Assembly: GCA_012845835.1 (NCBI GenBank)
Contig: JABAKD010000004.1
Span: 5,054,265-5,118,264 of the forward strand
DNA length: 64,000 nucleotides
Direction: 5' to 3'
DNA from: Undaria pinnatifida
Taxonomy: Eukaryota > Sar > Phaeophyceae > Laminariales > Alariaceae
Below, one piece after another: positions 34,650 through 46,600 of the stretch. Positions within the stretch are counted from its first letter, which is position 1. Each line of letters starts with the position of its first letter. Under the pieces are notes generated by a model, which had not been told where the DNA came from, did not search any database, and saw only the letters and a list, made by a program, of their open reading frames with translations. A program made the position numbers and the translations under genes.

Positions 34650-35125
34650 TATTTGACTCAGTAGCTCAATGGGTAGTGCTATGTATGTTGTCGAACTGCT
34701 TCTAACCGATTTTTTCACGGGGGTCTCTGGGGCCCTCCCCTCGCCACTGACTACAGTAGTAGTACTCAGAAGCAAACTACTACCAAAATAATCATCCATA
34801 ATGTCTTCAGCGCGCACGCTTGAAAAAGACAAAGATGAGGTCGGTGAGATTCGAACTCACGACACATAGCACTATCCACTGTCACGTGACTCAGTAACTC
34901 AGTGGGTGGTGCTATAAAACCAACCAAAGGTATGTTTTCGACTTCGTTAATTCTCACCGACTTCGTAACGGGGATCTCCGGGGCCATCCCCTCTCGAGGA
35001 AACAACATCATAACCATTCATAATGTCTCCAGCGCGCACGCTCCTGAATACCATATATGATCATGAGAATCGAACTCACGACACTTAACTTTGTTGGTTA
35101 TAGACTATAGCACTAGACTATACCC
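34650..35125. repeat. Tandem pair of units with opposed tRNA-like ends
   Basis: Two ~240-bp units begin at about 34659 and 34888. Each starts with + strand CTCAGTA-CTCA-TGGGT-GTGC (tRNA box A/D-arm), has GGGGCC-TCCCCTC and AATGTCT-CAGCGCGCACGCT in the body, and ends in GA-ATTCGAACTCACGACAC / GAATCGAACTCACGACAC, which is a box B on the - strand. They are repeats of tRNA origin and no full cloverleaf folds by eye. Confidence 0.65.
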
Positions 35126-35221
35126 ACTGAGCCGAAAGGCAATGACACACAGCAGTAATAGTAGCTACGATAGGACAAGCGCTTCGAGGCGGTCATGACA
35201 AAAACATCGTCGGGAACAAAT

Positions 35222-35525
35222 TTAAGTGCCAATTTGGAACTTATGGCAATTTTGATTCGTTTTCCCAAGATTTATTCGTTCAAGCTCTGCAGACGTCAAG
35301 ATCCAACCGGAGGCTCGAGAGTACCTCAAAATACAACATTTTAGCAACTTCTCGTTTGTCTCGCTCAGTCCCCATACCCGATCCCGGTCAGGTGCGGAGC
35401 GGATAAGGCAGGGCGAGGGGCGTTGGAGCCGGCCCTCGAAGACGGCGCTCGAACGAAGCGATTTGACCGAGAAATTCCAGTTTCGAGAATCCCATACTGA
35501 GGCCGAGACGAAACGGTATCCCCGG
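35222..35525 (+). repeat. Dispersed repeat family D, longest copy
   Basis: It runs from GCCAATTTGGAACTT through CAAGATCCAACCGGAGG, CTTCTCGTTTGTCTCGCTCA, GGGCGAGGGGCGTTGGAGCC to GAGGCCGAGACGAAACGG, and matches both 8604-8835 and 8949-9215. Confidence 0.75.
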
Positions 35526-36559
35526 CGCGGGCCGGGTATTAGCTTCCCGGCATCCGTTTGCGACAAGGCCAAGGGATAATCTGTTTCAGCAAATAAATGG
35601 TCCGGGACTCTGGCGTAGGGTGAACACTGCAGATACACCGGCTTGAAAAAAGGGTTGTTCACCAAATGATATTTTTCGGGTCAGCATATATCATGTCAGG
35701 TGGTTTAACGCACAGGGCTGAAACTAGGCGCAGGTTACCCGGGTATGTTAGTTAGCGATACCCAGTTAGCGATACCCAAAGCGGTACCGGCATCGATCGA
35801 ATTGGATCGTGAGCGGGGGCAAACACACAGGTCCTGTACGGAGAGATGTTTGAGAGGACCGACAGGACAAACACAAAAACAAACCTATGTTCAAGAGACC
35901 CCAAGTTAGATCGGCGGCATTCGTTTGCTACCTATGATTCTACTACTGCAGTACGGAGTGATAAGAGTGTACCTTTTAGGTGGGGTGATTCTGCCATATG
36001 GTAATCTAGTGCCACACCAATAGCACCTACAAAAAACAGTGAGCCGAAAGTACTCTGCAATGCGAATGCAAGGTAGAAAACCGTGCCGGTATAATATGAG
36101 TGACGTCAAGCCCCCCTTGCCTGCATCTTGCCCTCCATGAAGGAACTCCCCCCCCGCTACATGAAGGCTTCCTTCCTATAGTGCTGGGATTGCAGGCTGC
36201 CGTAATAATGCTGGAGCTAACGTAGCGTGTGCTGGAAATACTGGCGCGACAACAAATTTGCTATTGCGAAACGGTTCACTCTTAAATCCAATTCCAAACG
36301 ATTACGGGGAAACGCGAAAAAGGATTCTTCCACCATACTGGAGCCACCCTACAGCGTATCAGAATACTGGACCGATCCTGCCGCAACATGATTCGTCCTC
36401 GGCCTAGACAGTGGACATCAGGACCTACACAATGAATACGCTACAGCTTATACTGCATACGGACTTATCAGCACTGACTGCTACGTACTGATGTACTTAC
36501 CGATACTGGAAACATTACCGCACCGTGGGTTTCATATGTTTTGACAGCACCCCCGGTGA
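35526..36559. other. Unassigned sequence
   Basis: I see no supported gene. A short duplicated phrase (GTTAGCGATACCCA twice, 35752-35779) is the only structure noted. Confidence 0.35.
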
Positions 36560-36655
36560 AAACCCGACGTGCTCTGTCCCGGCATGGTAGGGATGCGAGG
36601 GTCAATGGTCTTAAGACTACGGCTATGCATGGAATGAGAACACCCCCTTGGTGAT
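36560..36655 (+). repeat. Dispersed repeat family F, copy 1
   Basis: ACCCGACGTGCTC, CCCGGCATGG-AGGGATGCGA and GGGTCAA-GGTCTT are shared with 39937-40028, about 87% by eye. Confidence 0.65.
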
Positions 36656-37470
36656 GCTTGTTAGCGTCACCGGGCCGCCTCCTGATACTCGCCACCTGTC
36701 AGCCAGCCGGTTTGATATGTAAGGAGGGGGTTATTGAGGGCGGGGGGTGAGATTGACGCGGGTGGGTGATGGCAGCAGGAAAGAGAGAGCGGATACTTCC
36801 CACACAGCGAGTGGCAGAGAGATAGGGGAGGAGGGAGGGTGGTGGAGAGAGAAAGCGGAAGAAAGGGCGCCACAGTCAACATCTAACATATCAATTATTA
36901 CCGACTGGGGTCGACGTTCCGACGCGACAGAGGAACGTAAATTGAGTCACGAGAGGGTTCTCGGGTGCCTACAGGTAGTCGACAGCCACCTTACGCTGTG
37001 CAAGATCGTAAGCACCCATCGACGGAAAGCACACGCTGGGCAAAAGAGAGGCATGGCAACTCTGTACCAACGCCTTTCCAGAATAGCGCAGACTCATCAC
37101 AACGATGTTAAAACGGTAACAGCCCGTGTATTTACAAAATAATACGCGCCTCACTCGCAACAAAACATCATCCTATGAATAAAGTATGTATATGCCGATG
37201 TGTGCGTATGCCGCAACGACTCACTGGCATAACACCCGTCAAAAACGAAAACGAAATACGAAGTAAATAACACTTGGGTACACAATAGCATGCAATAAAT
37301 AATAAAGTATCTCTATTGGATTATCACGATATCTGCTGGTTGTAATAATGAAATATTTTCGGGACTGGCGAATACGATATATATCGGGGAGGTAATGTAT
37401 GAATGAAATAATCAACAATTAATCAATCAGATGTTTTGGGATTCGGCAAGACGACAAAAAAAATACTCAC
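36656..37470. other. Region downstream of the CWF19-like gene
   Basis: This should contain the 3' end of the minus-strand CWF19-like transcript and possibly a tiny last exon. Open frames here (for example 36747-37142 on +) show no domain. A clear polyadenylation signal cannot be chosen among several AATAAA-like stretches. Confidence 0.35.
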
Positions 37471-37681
37471 CGTCCAACTCAGAAGTCCAGTCGAAAGCCT
37501 TCCACTTCTCCAGGAACGCCATGACGAGCTTCTTTTCTTGCTCCACCTCAGCGGCACCTCCTCCTCCCCCGCCGCCACCCCCACCTCTTCGACCCCTACC
37601 CTTACCGCCGAAGCTGGGGGGATCAACCCCCATCACCCCAGCAAGAGTGTCTACACCAAAATCGCGGGGGAATTTGGCCTC
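37471..37681 (-). CDS. CWF19-like exon 16
   Basis: 211 nt: EAKFPRDFGVDTLAGVMGVD, a Gly-rich insert with ten consecutive Gly, then EKKLVMAFLEKWKAFDWTSE and LD. Acceptor CATACAG, possible donor GTGAGT. The family normally ends within a few residues of this point. Confidence 0.88.
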
Positions 37682-40600
37682 CTGTATGCGATGGTGTTTG
37701 TTGGAAGCGTCACGCGGTGGTGGTGGTGGTTTTGGCGGTGGCGGTCGCGGTGTTGGCGGTGTTGGTGGTGTTGGTGGTGGTGGTGGTGGTGGTCATGGTG
37801 GTATAGATGCCCGTGGTGTTGTCGTTTATCGTCGGCGTCGTCGTCATCATTTTTGTTGGTGTTGCCGGTGGTGGAGGCGGTGCCGTTGTCGTTGTGGTCG
37901 TTCGTTGTTGTCGTTAACGTCGACATTGTTGTTTACGTTGGCGTTGTTGTCATTGACATCGTCATTGCCATGGTCGTCGCCGTTGTCGTTGTAACCGCCA
38001 AGGACACCACAGTGTCAGCCGGGACGTCAAATACACGAGGGGATGCGTGTCAGTGCAATGGCGAACACCAAGCGCGCGATGACAGACGATGCATTTGAAC
38101 CGACCTTCTCAAAGGCACCGCCATCGATGGGTTTTGTCCGCTGCGTGGTATGAACATGTTAGTATATTAGTTGCGTATTAGTCGATTGTTAGTTGGCTAG
38201 TCTCAATGAAGAGGCCCGGCAGTCAGAAAAGTCGAGACGAAAAAGTGTCATATACTCATACTCATATAATATCGTAGAACGCGTCCTCACCTCCCCCTCA
38301 ATGACATGAGCGTAACCCCCATCATCCCACTCCACGTGAAAGTACGGGAAGCCCTTGGGCACCGCCCGACGAATGCCTCCCCTAAACCCAGCCAAAGCGT
38401 GAGTGTTGACAGAGTGGAAATAAGTGCAAGGGGGTCACAAGGAGAGGCAGAATGAAAACCGGGGCATCCATTTGCAAAAAAAACGTGAAAACAACTCGAA
38501 CAACACATTATTTGTTTTCGGATTGGCGAAGCTGTGCAGGGGGGGGCGGGGAGGCAGGCTTCAGAGCCAAATAGTATTCCCTCGAAAATGAATGGGAAAA
38601 CGGGGGTGGTGATAGAAAAGTTGTAATTCGCTCGACAATGGTCCCGAAGTCACAGGGATGAATCCATCCAGCAAAATACCGAAGCGAGCATGCACGTAGT
38701 TCAATACTTCAGTTATTCAGAGTGAGTTTGACTGTGGGGATAGAAATGCAGGGGTTTCCCAAGGGGAGGCAGAAATGAATCGGGGCATCGACGAATCCAT
38801 TAAACGAAGTACCAAAAGCAGCATGTACGAGTTCAACGGGCGGGGTATGTGTAAACCCCATACGACGAAATATCGCAACAGGTCCACCCCACGAACTACA
38901 AAAACGAGCATGCACGTGTTTAACCCCTTTACAACTGGAAACCCGTTTTTGGGGACAAAATTACTTGGATTTAGTGTATGGAGAGGTTCGGGGGCTCTAA
39001 AGGGGTTAATACTCGGGGTAGGGAGGTCTGGGACATTTTTTTTCAGGAAATGCCTACAATCTCTGCCCTATCCCCTGTTTTTAGGGTTTCCGGTCAATGG
39101 GATTTGTTTAGACCACAAACGGCTTTAAGGCAAGCTTCTAAGGCCCCAAACAGCCTTTAAGGCATCGGTCTTGGGAAACGGGCGCTCAGGCATATGTGTA
39201 AGTGTGCCTTAAAGGCCAGGGCCTAGCTGTCACAATTGGGTCAAACCATTCTGAAACCCCGCTGAACGGTGCGGGCAAAGCGTCCCGATCAATAATAACG
39301 CGCTCGTGCCAGGGGGGGAAAAAGGGTGGGGATCTAGATCGAGGCTGGGGCTACCCCAGGCGATTCCGTAAAAAAAAACAGCACCAATGGGAGTGGTGGG
39401 GTATTACCGCTACTGTTGCGTTGTTTCGGGGTAGGGTCAGGAGTACACCAGTGCAACAACAGTACAACAGCACAGCAGTACAACAATACAGCCGCACAGC
39501 AGTTGGCAGCACAGCTATGCAACAGCACACCGGTACCACAGTACCGCAGCAGCGTCACACCTGCGAGGATCCGCCGGCATAGCCTTCTTGTGGGTGGACC
39601 ACTCGTCCCCAGCCTCCATAAGCGCCTGGCCAAGACAAGACGAAAGAAACAAAAAACGATGCCAGTGCGTTATCAGCTTCGCCATCACGTGCTGCCGGGC
39701 AACTGTTACTAACCGAATGGGGTAGACGCATGCTACGCAGCGGGTGCACCTAGTTGTGTTCAGGTTCCTCGCATGAGGACCTCTATGCCCCACCCAAAAC
39801 TGGATTTCAGGCTAAAAGCAAAATCCTCCCCTCCTCCCGCGTCATGAGTGGTTCTTAGTAGGACCAAGCTCACCATTCAGGTGACTCGCCGAAAAACTCG
39901 CGGCGTTTCTCGCTTGGTGCACGCGATGTCGGTTCAGATAAAACCCGACGTGCTCCATCCCGGCATGGCAGGGATGCGAGGGTCAACGGTCTTGAGATTA
40001 GGGCTATACATGAAAAGAGTACACCCCCTCGCACCAGGGTCTAAGGTCATACGACTACAGCTATTCACGACATGAGTTCACGCCCCCCCCTGCCCCCTTC
40101 CCACCTACCCCCCTCAGCCACCCACCCACGCACCCACCCCGAGTTCAAAACGCCAGACAAGCAAAAACAAAACTACCAAAAAATAGTGTTCAGAGCTAGC
40201 GTGCTTATGACATACCCCCCATTCGTCCTCCGCTACGGCATATACCAGGCAAGAAACCAAAAGTAACACAGACCCGACAACCGGCAAATACAAAAAACAT
40301 AAACATGAAACACAGCCCGGCAGCCAGCAAAGACAAAAGAAAATACCAAACAGACCCTACCACCAGCAAAGAGCTAAAACACAATATGCACCCATGAAAA
40401 AAAAAAAAACTAGCTGTCGCAAGTACATGGGCGCATCTAACGAGGCGTTCTTTGGCACGGGGACGGCCCCCATGAACCAAGAACGTACCGTACAACCATC
40501 ACGGGCAAAACTAAACAAAACAACAGATCCTGAAACCAAGCAAAAAAAAATGCACAAAACGAAAAAAGAAAAAAAAAAATGCAAAACACACACAAAAACG

Positions 40601-43600
40601 CGCAAAAACAACATACAGCAAAGCTCCCTGCTCACCTTTCAGGTGTATATGGGCGCATCCAACGAGAAGTTTTCCGGCACGGATCGGCCTCGATGAACGA
40701 AAAACAGACCCTACAACAATCAAAGCAAACCCCACCAAGCGCAAAACGCACACGCACTAAAATAACACAAGAGAGGCACCAAAAACAAAAAGCACCACGC
40801 TCGCCTGTCGGAAGTACATGGGCGCATCCAACGAAGCGTCCTTCGGCACGGGGACCGCCTCGATGAACGCGTGCCTCGCCGAGGAAGACCCTGGCTTCCC
40901 CCCGGTCTCAAGGAACACCACCCCGCCGCCCCCGCCCCCGCCCCCCGTCTCTTCTTCCGGAGCGGCGTTTTTGCGTGAGTGTTTTGATTTTTTGTGTTTT
41001 TTTCGGCTACTGCCGTCGTCACCGTTATTGTTGCTGCCGCCGGCAGCCATTTTTCTTAGGGCCCCCTTGAAGAGCTCGATTTCCCTCCAGACGTCTTCGT
41101 CGCAGGCCTGTGTTGGCCGGTTTGTTGGCAAGATGGTTGGTTGGTTAGTTGGTTTGCTATAATAGTTGGTTGGTTGGTTTGTCCGTCCATTCGTTCGTTC
41201 GTTCGTTTGTTCGTACTGACTTCGCAAAATGTACGAACGGGGGGGTGTTTGGGGGGACCGGAGGGGGGGGGGGCGTACTCATTTGTTGTTTGCCTTAGTC
41301 ATTTGAGCATTGACCACGCATCCCTGTCGAGACGGAGCAACCGTTTCTACTCCTAATAGAGATGCCTCCTACATTGGGGCGTTCATTGCGCTTTTTCCAC
41401 ATACTACATAAAGGCTGTTTGCTTATCCTATCCCCTTCCTGTTTCACCGTCTGTGGCCACCATCGATCTCTTAGGAAGCGATCGTTTTCTCGCTACTCTT
41501 TAGTCTACTGAACTCTCCCATGTCACATTCGTCTAATTTCCTCATCTCCTCCAACACATATCCCGTTCTTCCTTGTATGTTTCACATTCTCCTACTATGT
41601 GAGTCCTACTCTATTGTTGTGCCACACGGGCACATATGTGCACCCACGTCCTTCTCCCGACTGTTGGTATATCTGTATTTTCTTTCTGGTAGGTCCAGGT
41701 CTCCTGCACGAAATCGCAGTTTCAGCTTTTTCGCACGGGGAGGGGGTAATTACGTGTGCCACGATCCGCAGCCCGCGGTTCGTGTCGGCCGACCAGAGGG
41801 GGGAACGGGATATCTGACGACTTGCTCAAGGGTTATCTGGCTTGCTCTTCCGTGAAAAAACAAGCTGGGGGCGCACCGGGCGCTGCGATACATGCAACAT
41901 ACAGCCGACAGCTGCAAACAAGGTCTACAGCAGGGAGGGAACAACAGCACACCTCCATCAAACCGCCATCGAGCACACCGTATTTCTTCGCTACCGTTTT
42001 TAGCTTACTATGCCCCCCCCTCCCCTCCCCTCCCCCCCCCTCCCCTCCCTTCCCTTCCCTCCATCCATGCCGCCAGTCCTCTCTCCCCTCCTCCCTCCCT
42101 CCCTCCCTCCGCCCCCCCGCCCCCCCTTTGTCAAAGTCATACCCGCGCTTTTAGACACAAATTACTCGGGAATAAGGTTGGGCAATGTTGGGCAATATTT
42201 ATGTGGGATGGTGTTCGCGGTAAAAAATTGGCGGGAAACAGCTCCCGTTTCTAAAAAAGCTAGTGTTCGTTGTGCTCGTGGAGAGATACCGCAGTGACGA
42301 CGGTTTGATGACATTGTGGGGGTTTCCAATAACAGGTTGGCTACATCGTAGCGGGATATCGGGATGGCGAGATTTGGTCCGGTCTATTTCGACCGTCTAC
42401 TTTCCCACCGGGTGCACTCCTCGTCACATTCGGGAGGACCATAAAACACAACCGGTACAGATAGTTTGCGTTTCTAATCGTAACTCTACTATCTCACTAC
42501 CGTTCGCCCAACGGGTAAAAGCCCGCTACGCTTCCAGGTTCAAGAAGCAGTTAGTCTCACCGTCGAGGCGGGAGTATGGCGGATGGGAACGATGTAGCAG
42601 TGACCTTCCGACAACTTCCTTGTTCCGGTGGCGAGGTAGAGGTACGTGTGCTCCCCGAGAGACAGCACCAGTCTCTTCTTGAACCCAGGGGCTTCCATGC
42701 ACAGCTGACACCTGAACAGAAACAAAAACAAAAATCGAGGAAAAACGTGTCGAGTCGCGACGCATTCTTGAAAACTAAAAAACAAAAAAATACAAAAAAA
42801 ATACAAAAATACAAACAAAAATACAAAAATGCAAAACAAACGCAAAATGAATCCATATTGTAAACACAGAAAACACGTCCGCCTGTCTGCTTGCCTGCCT
42901 GCCTGTCTGTCTGTCTGTCTGTCTGTCTGCCTGTCTGTCATCATGGTCTCTTCACCCAGAGCGTTTGAGCCCCGTCTTGTCGTATGGGTAGGGAGGATGG
43001 GCGGCACAACCAGAAGAACACAAGGTCTTGTGCCCCGCCGAGCCGTGGCGGTTGGGTGCTGAGCATTTCCGACAATCACAAGGCAGTCCTCACAGCGATC
43101 AAGCCAGCCTTGCTGCTGAAATGCAATACTAAAAGTCAACTCTCGCCGCTGATTGGTCTATTAAACCCCTGCCAGACGGGGGCCCTCTTCTAGAAGGTTG
43201 GTGCTGAACAGAAGTATTCCAGCCATAGAGCTATCTAGGTTCCACCGCAAGCGGGGAAGATAGGGTCCAACCCCCAGTTCAGGAATCCCTCCATATCACC
43301 TCTGCAACCCCCCGACCAACCGGGGACGAAAACGGCGACACCTCTGATCGACACCGCCCCGCACAGTGAAGAAACCCCGACCCCATCGGCTGATCGCTGA
43401 TGGGGTGTGGCTCGAGGTCCCTCCGCACCCGGGGAGGATAAGGTCTCATCCCTGGGTCAGACATCCTTCGACACATACACAACTCCAACAATCCGGAAAC
43501 GAAAACAGTGATCCGCAGAGTCAACACTGCACAGCACGGCGTAGAAAACCCACCCCCCCCCATGGGCTGATCGCTGATTGGCTGAGGCTCATAGAGCAAG

Positions 43601-46600
43601 TGCACGGCGGGAGTTGCCCCGCGGGACAACGTCGAGGTTCCGCAAAACCTGGGAAGGATAGGTTCCCATCCCTGGATAAAAAAACCCTCTACACATGTGC
43701 AGCTTCAATAGCCCGGGGACGAAAAAAGTGAACCGGTTCGATACCGCTCCGCACGTTGTGGAAAACCCACCCCCATCGGCTGATCGCTGATTGGCTGGGG
43801 CTCATGAAGCCGGCGCGCTGCGAGAGTTGCCTCTCGGGCCAACGTAGATGTCCCGCCGCACCTGGGGATGATGGGCTCCCATCCCCGCTTCCGAAACCAT
43901 ACCATATATCTACAACTCCAACATTCCGGGGACAAAAACAGTGATCCTCCCGGTCAATACCGCCCAGCACGGTGTGGAACGCCACCCCCATCCACAGACT
44001 GCTGATTGGCTGGGGCCGATAGAGTCAGCGCGCTAGGAGAGTTGCCCCTGGGGCCAACCTCCAGGTCTCACCGCACCAGGAAACGATATGGTCCCAACCG
44101 CGGGTCATAAATCCCTCCATACAAAAACTCCAACAACCCGGGGACTAAAAAAGTGATCTCCCGGGTCGACACCGTCCAGCACGATGTGGAAACCCCATCC
44201 CCGTACGCTGATCGCTGATTGGCTGGAGCTCATCGAGCCAGCGCGCGGCGGGAGATGCCCCTCAGGACAACGTCGAGGTCCCGGCGCACCCGGAGAGGAC
44301 AAGGCCCGATCCCCGGGTTATAAATATCTCCACACATCAACAATTCTAACAACCCGGGGATGCAAACGGTGATCCTCCGGGTCGATTCTGCTCCGCACGG
44401 TGTGGGCATCCCACCGCCATCCACTGATTGCTAATTGGCTGGGGTTCATAGAGCCAACGCGCGGCGAATGTTTCCCCTCGGGCCAACGTCGAGGTCCCGC
44501 CACACCCGGGGAGAAGGGTCCCATCCCCGGGTCAGACATACGTCCATACATCTACAGCTCCGACAACCCCGGCACGAAAACAGTGATACCCAGCTCGATA
44601 CCGCCCCGCACGGTGCGGAAACCCCACCCCCACCCCCATCGGCTGAGTGCTGATTGGCTGGCGTGTTAGACTTGCGCACTGGGGACTGTGGAATATTGCT
44701 GGCTTGCGGCTAATAAGGTAGTAGTAAGTAGTAGTTTGTCCTGTTGTAGTAATGGCAGCGGCAGTGTAGGAGTAGTGGTGGAGGTCGTCGTCGTGGTATG
44801 ATAGCAGCGGCAGTACGAACGTTTTCCCGTGGGAGAGTACTATTAATATATTATACACGTTGCTTTGCTGTGTATTTCATGCCATGTACATAAACATACC
44901 TACAAACCAGAGGGGCTTCGCCCCGGCGGGCTGCCGCCCGCCTTGGCTCCGCGCATGCGCGTAATTTTCGAGGATGCATGACATGTATTATGAGTACAGT
45001 ATTATAGGTAAATCGAGGCTGTACATTCGACAATACTGCCACGGGGTACAGTACAAATAACTTTGTTAATCAGGTGTAACAAACCCCAACAAATTGCGTC
45101 ATCCGGCACACGATAACGAACAGCAGCAGCAAGCAGCAGCACTGCAGCTGCAGCGACAGCGGGATAGCAACACTGATAAGCAGCACCAGCAGAAACACAC
45201 GGCGGGCAGATACAGATATACTAGTATGTGAGGTCCAGGTACCCTATTGTGAACCACACACGGTGCCTACGTAACAAAAAAATTACAAAAAAACGGTACA
45301 CCAAAAAAAAAAAAACGGAAGCGCTCCGGTGGGAATTGAACCCCGGACCGCATACTCGTACTCGTACACAAAAGGGACGCAAGGCACTTCCTAACCATAC
45401 TACTCTGTACGTTATTTTACATGATCACAAAAAAAGCGCTTCTGCGGGATTTGAACCCCCCACCGCGTACTCGAAAGAGACGAAAGCTACCATCTTACCA
45501 TGCGTTGTTTTACATGATCAGATGGCAGTATGATTTGCATCTATACATAAAAAATAGACGATTTGATATTTTGATCCAGAGAGCAAAAAGGGCACGCCCC
45601 GCGGAGAGACGGCGTGACCACGACCGACGCCGACCAAGCAAAAACATACCAAGATATGTATGCATCTAATATGCATCTATAGCAGCAAAAAAATGTCAAT
45701 GGCAATAATGATACTGACGTACATCACTGCAACAAAGATAGGTAAATAGGGTACACAATGGTACACAATACGTGTATCAAACCTGCAGTGAAGAGTAGAA
45801 AAAAAATACACCCACACAAAAAAAAACACTCGCAGAAGGATTCGAAGCCGTGACCTTTCAACCATAACGAACACACGTCAATCTGTTGAAGAAAAGCAAA
45901 AAAATAATTTCACCCCAGAAAAAAAAACGTCATGGAGGGGATCGAAACCGCGACCTTCCCGCCAAAATCAACCCATATATCAACATATCGATCGTTTGAG
46001 TCACTCAACCTTTTCTGTGCATCACGTTAAAAGAAAATACCTGGTACGTACACACCAAAAAAAGAATGCTCGTACGATGCATACTGCTGTAGAGAGATTT
46101 CAAAGCTGCAACCTTCCATCCATACGAGCGAACATACTTTATCGTGACGTACAAAAAAAAATCATGATACACATACACACAAAAAACAAATGATCGTAGG
46201 TGTGATTCGAAACCACGATCTTCCAACCAAAACTACTCGCCGCGGCGGGCTGCCGCCCGCCTTGGCTCCGCGCACGCGCGTCATTTTGGAGGATACATGG
46301 TACCTGGTACCCTCGTATGCATTACAAGGGCTCCGCTCCGCGGGCGGCTGGCGCCACCCGCTACGCTCGCGCAAGGAAGATCAACCAATAAATGTGAACG
46401 GGGCAGAAAGAAGAGGCCCATGATGTAGTGCAACTAGCGATTTGATAATGGCAAGAGCTACTTGGGCGGAGCTGATTGCCCTGTCTGTGCTGTGCTGTAT
46501 GTTGGCGATGTCACGTTTTGATCGGCAGTAGTACGGGTGCAATTTGCGAAGAAAAAATCGCGAAAAGGACCGAAATGGAGAACAAAACCAACGACGAAAA

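Noticed and set aside
34840-35110. Possible functional tRNA genes
   Set aside because: Box A and box B are on opposite strands and no cloverleaf closes.
36747-37142. + strand 131-codon frame as an independent gene, or the minus strand here as the last CWF19-like exon
   Set aside because: No domain, and several acceptors would fit; nothing favours one, so no exon was called.
42576-42863. + strand open frame starting MADGNDVAVTFRQ
   Set aside because: It is the antisense of exon 12; the minus strand carries the CwfJ motifs and proper splice sites.
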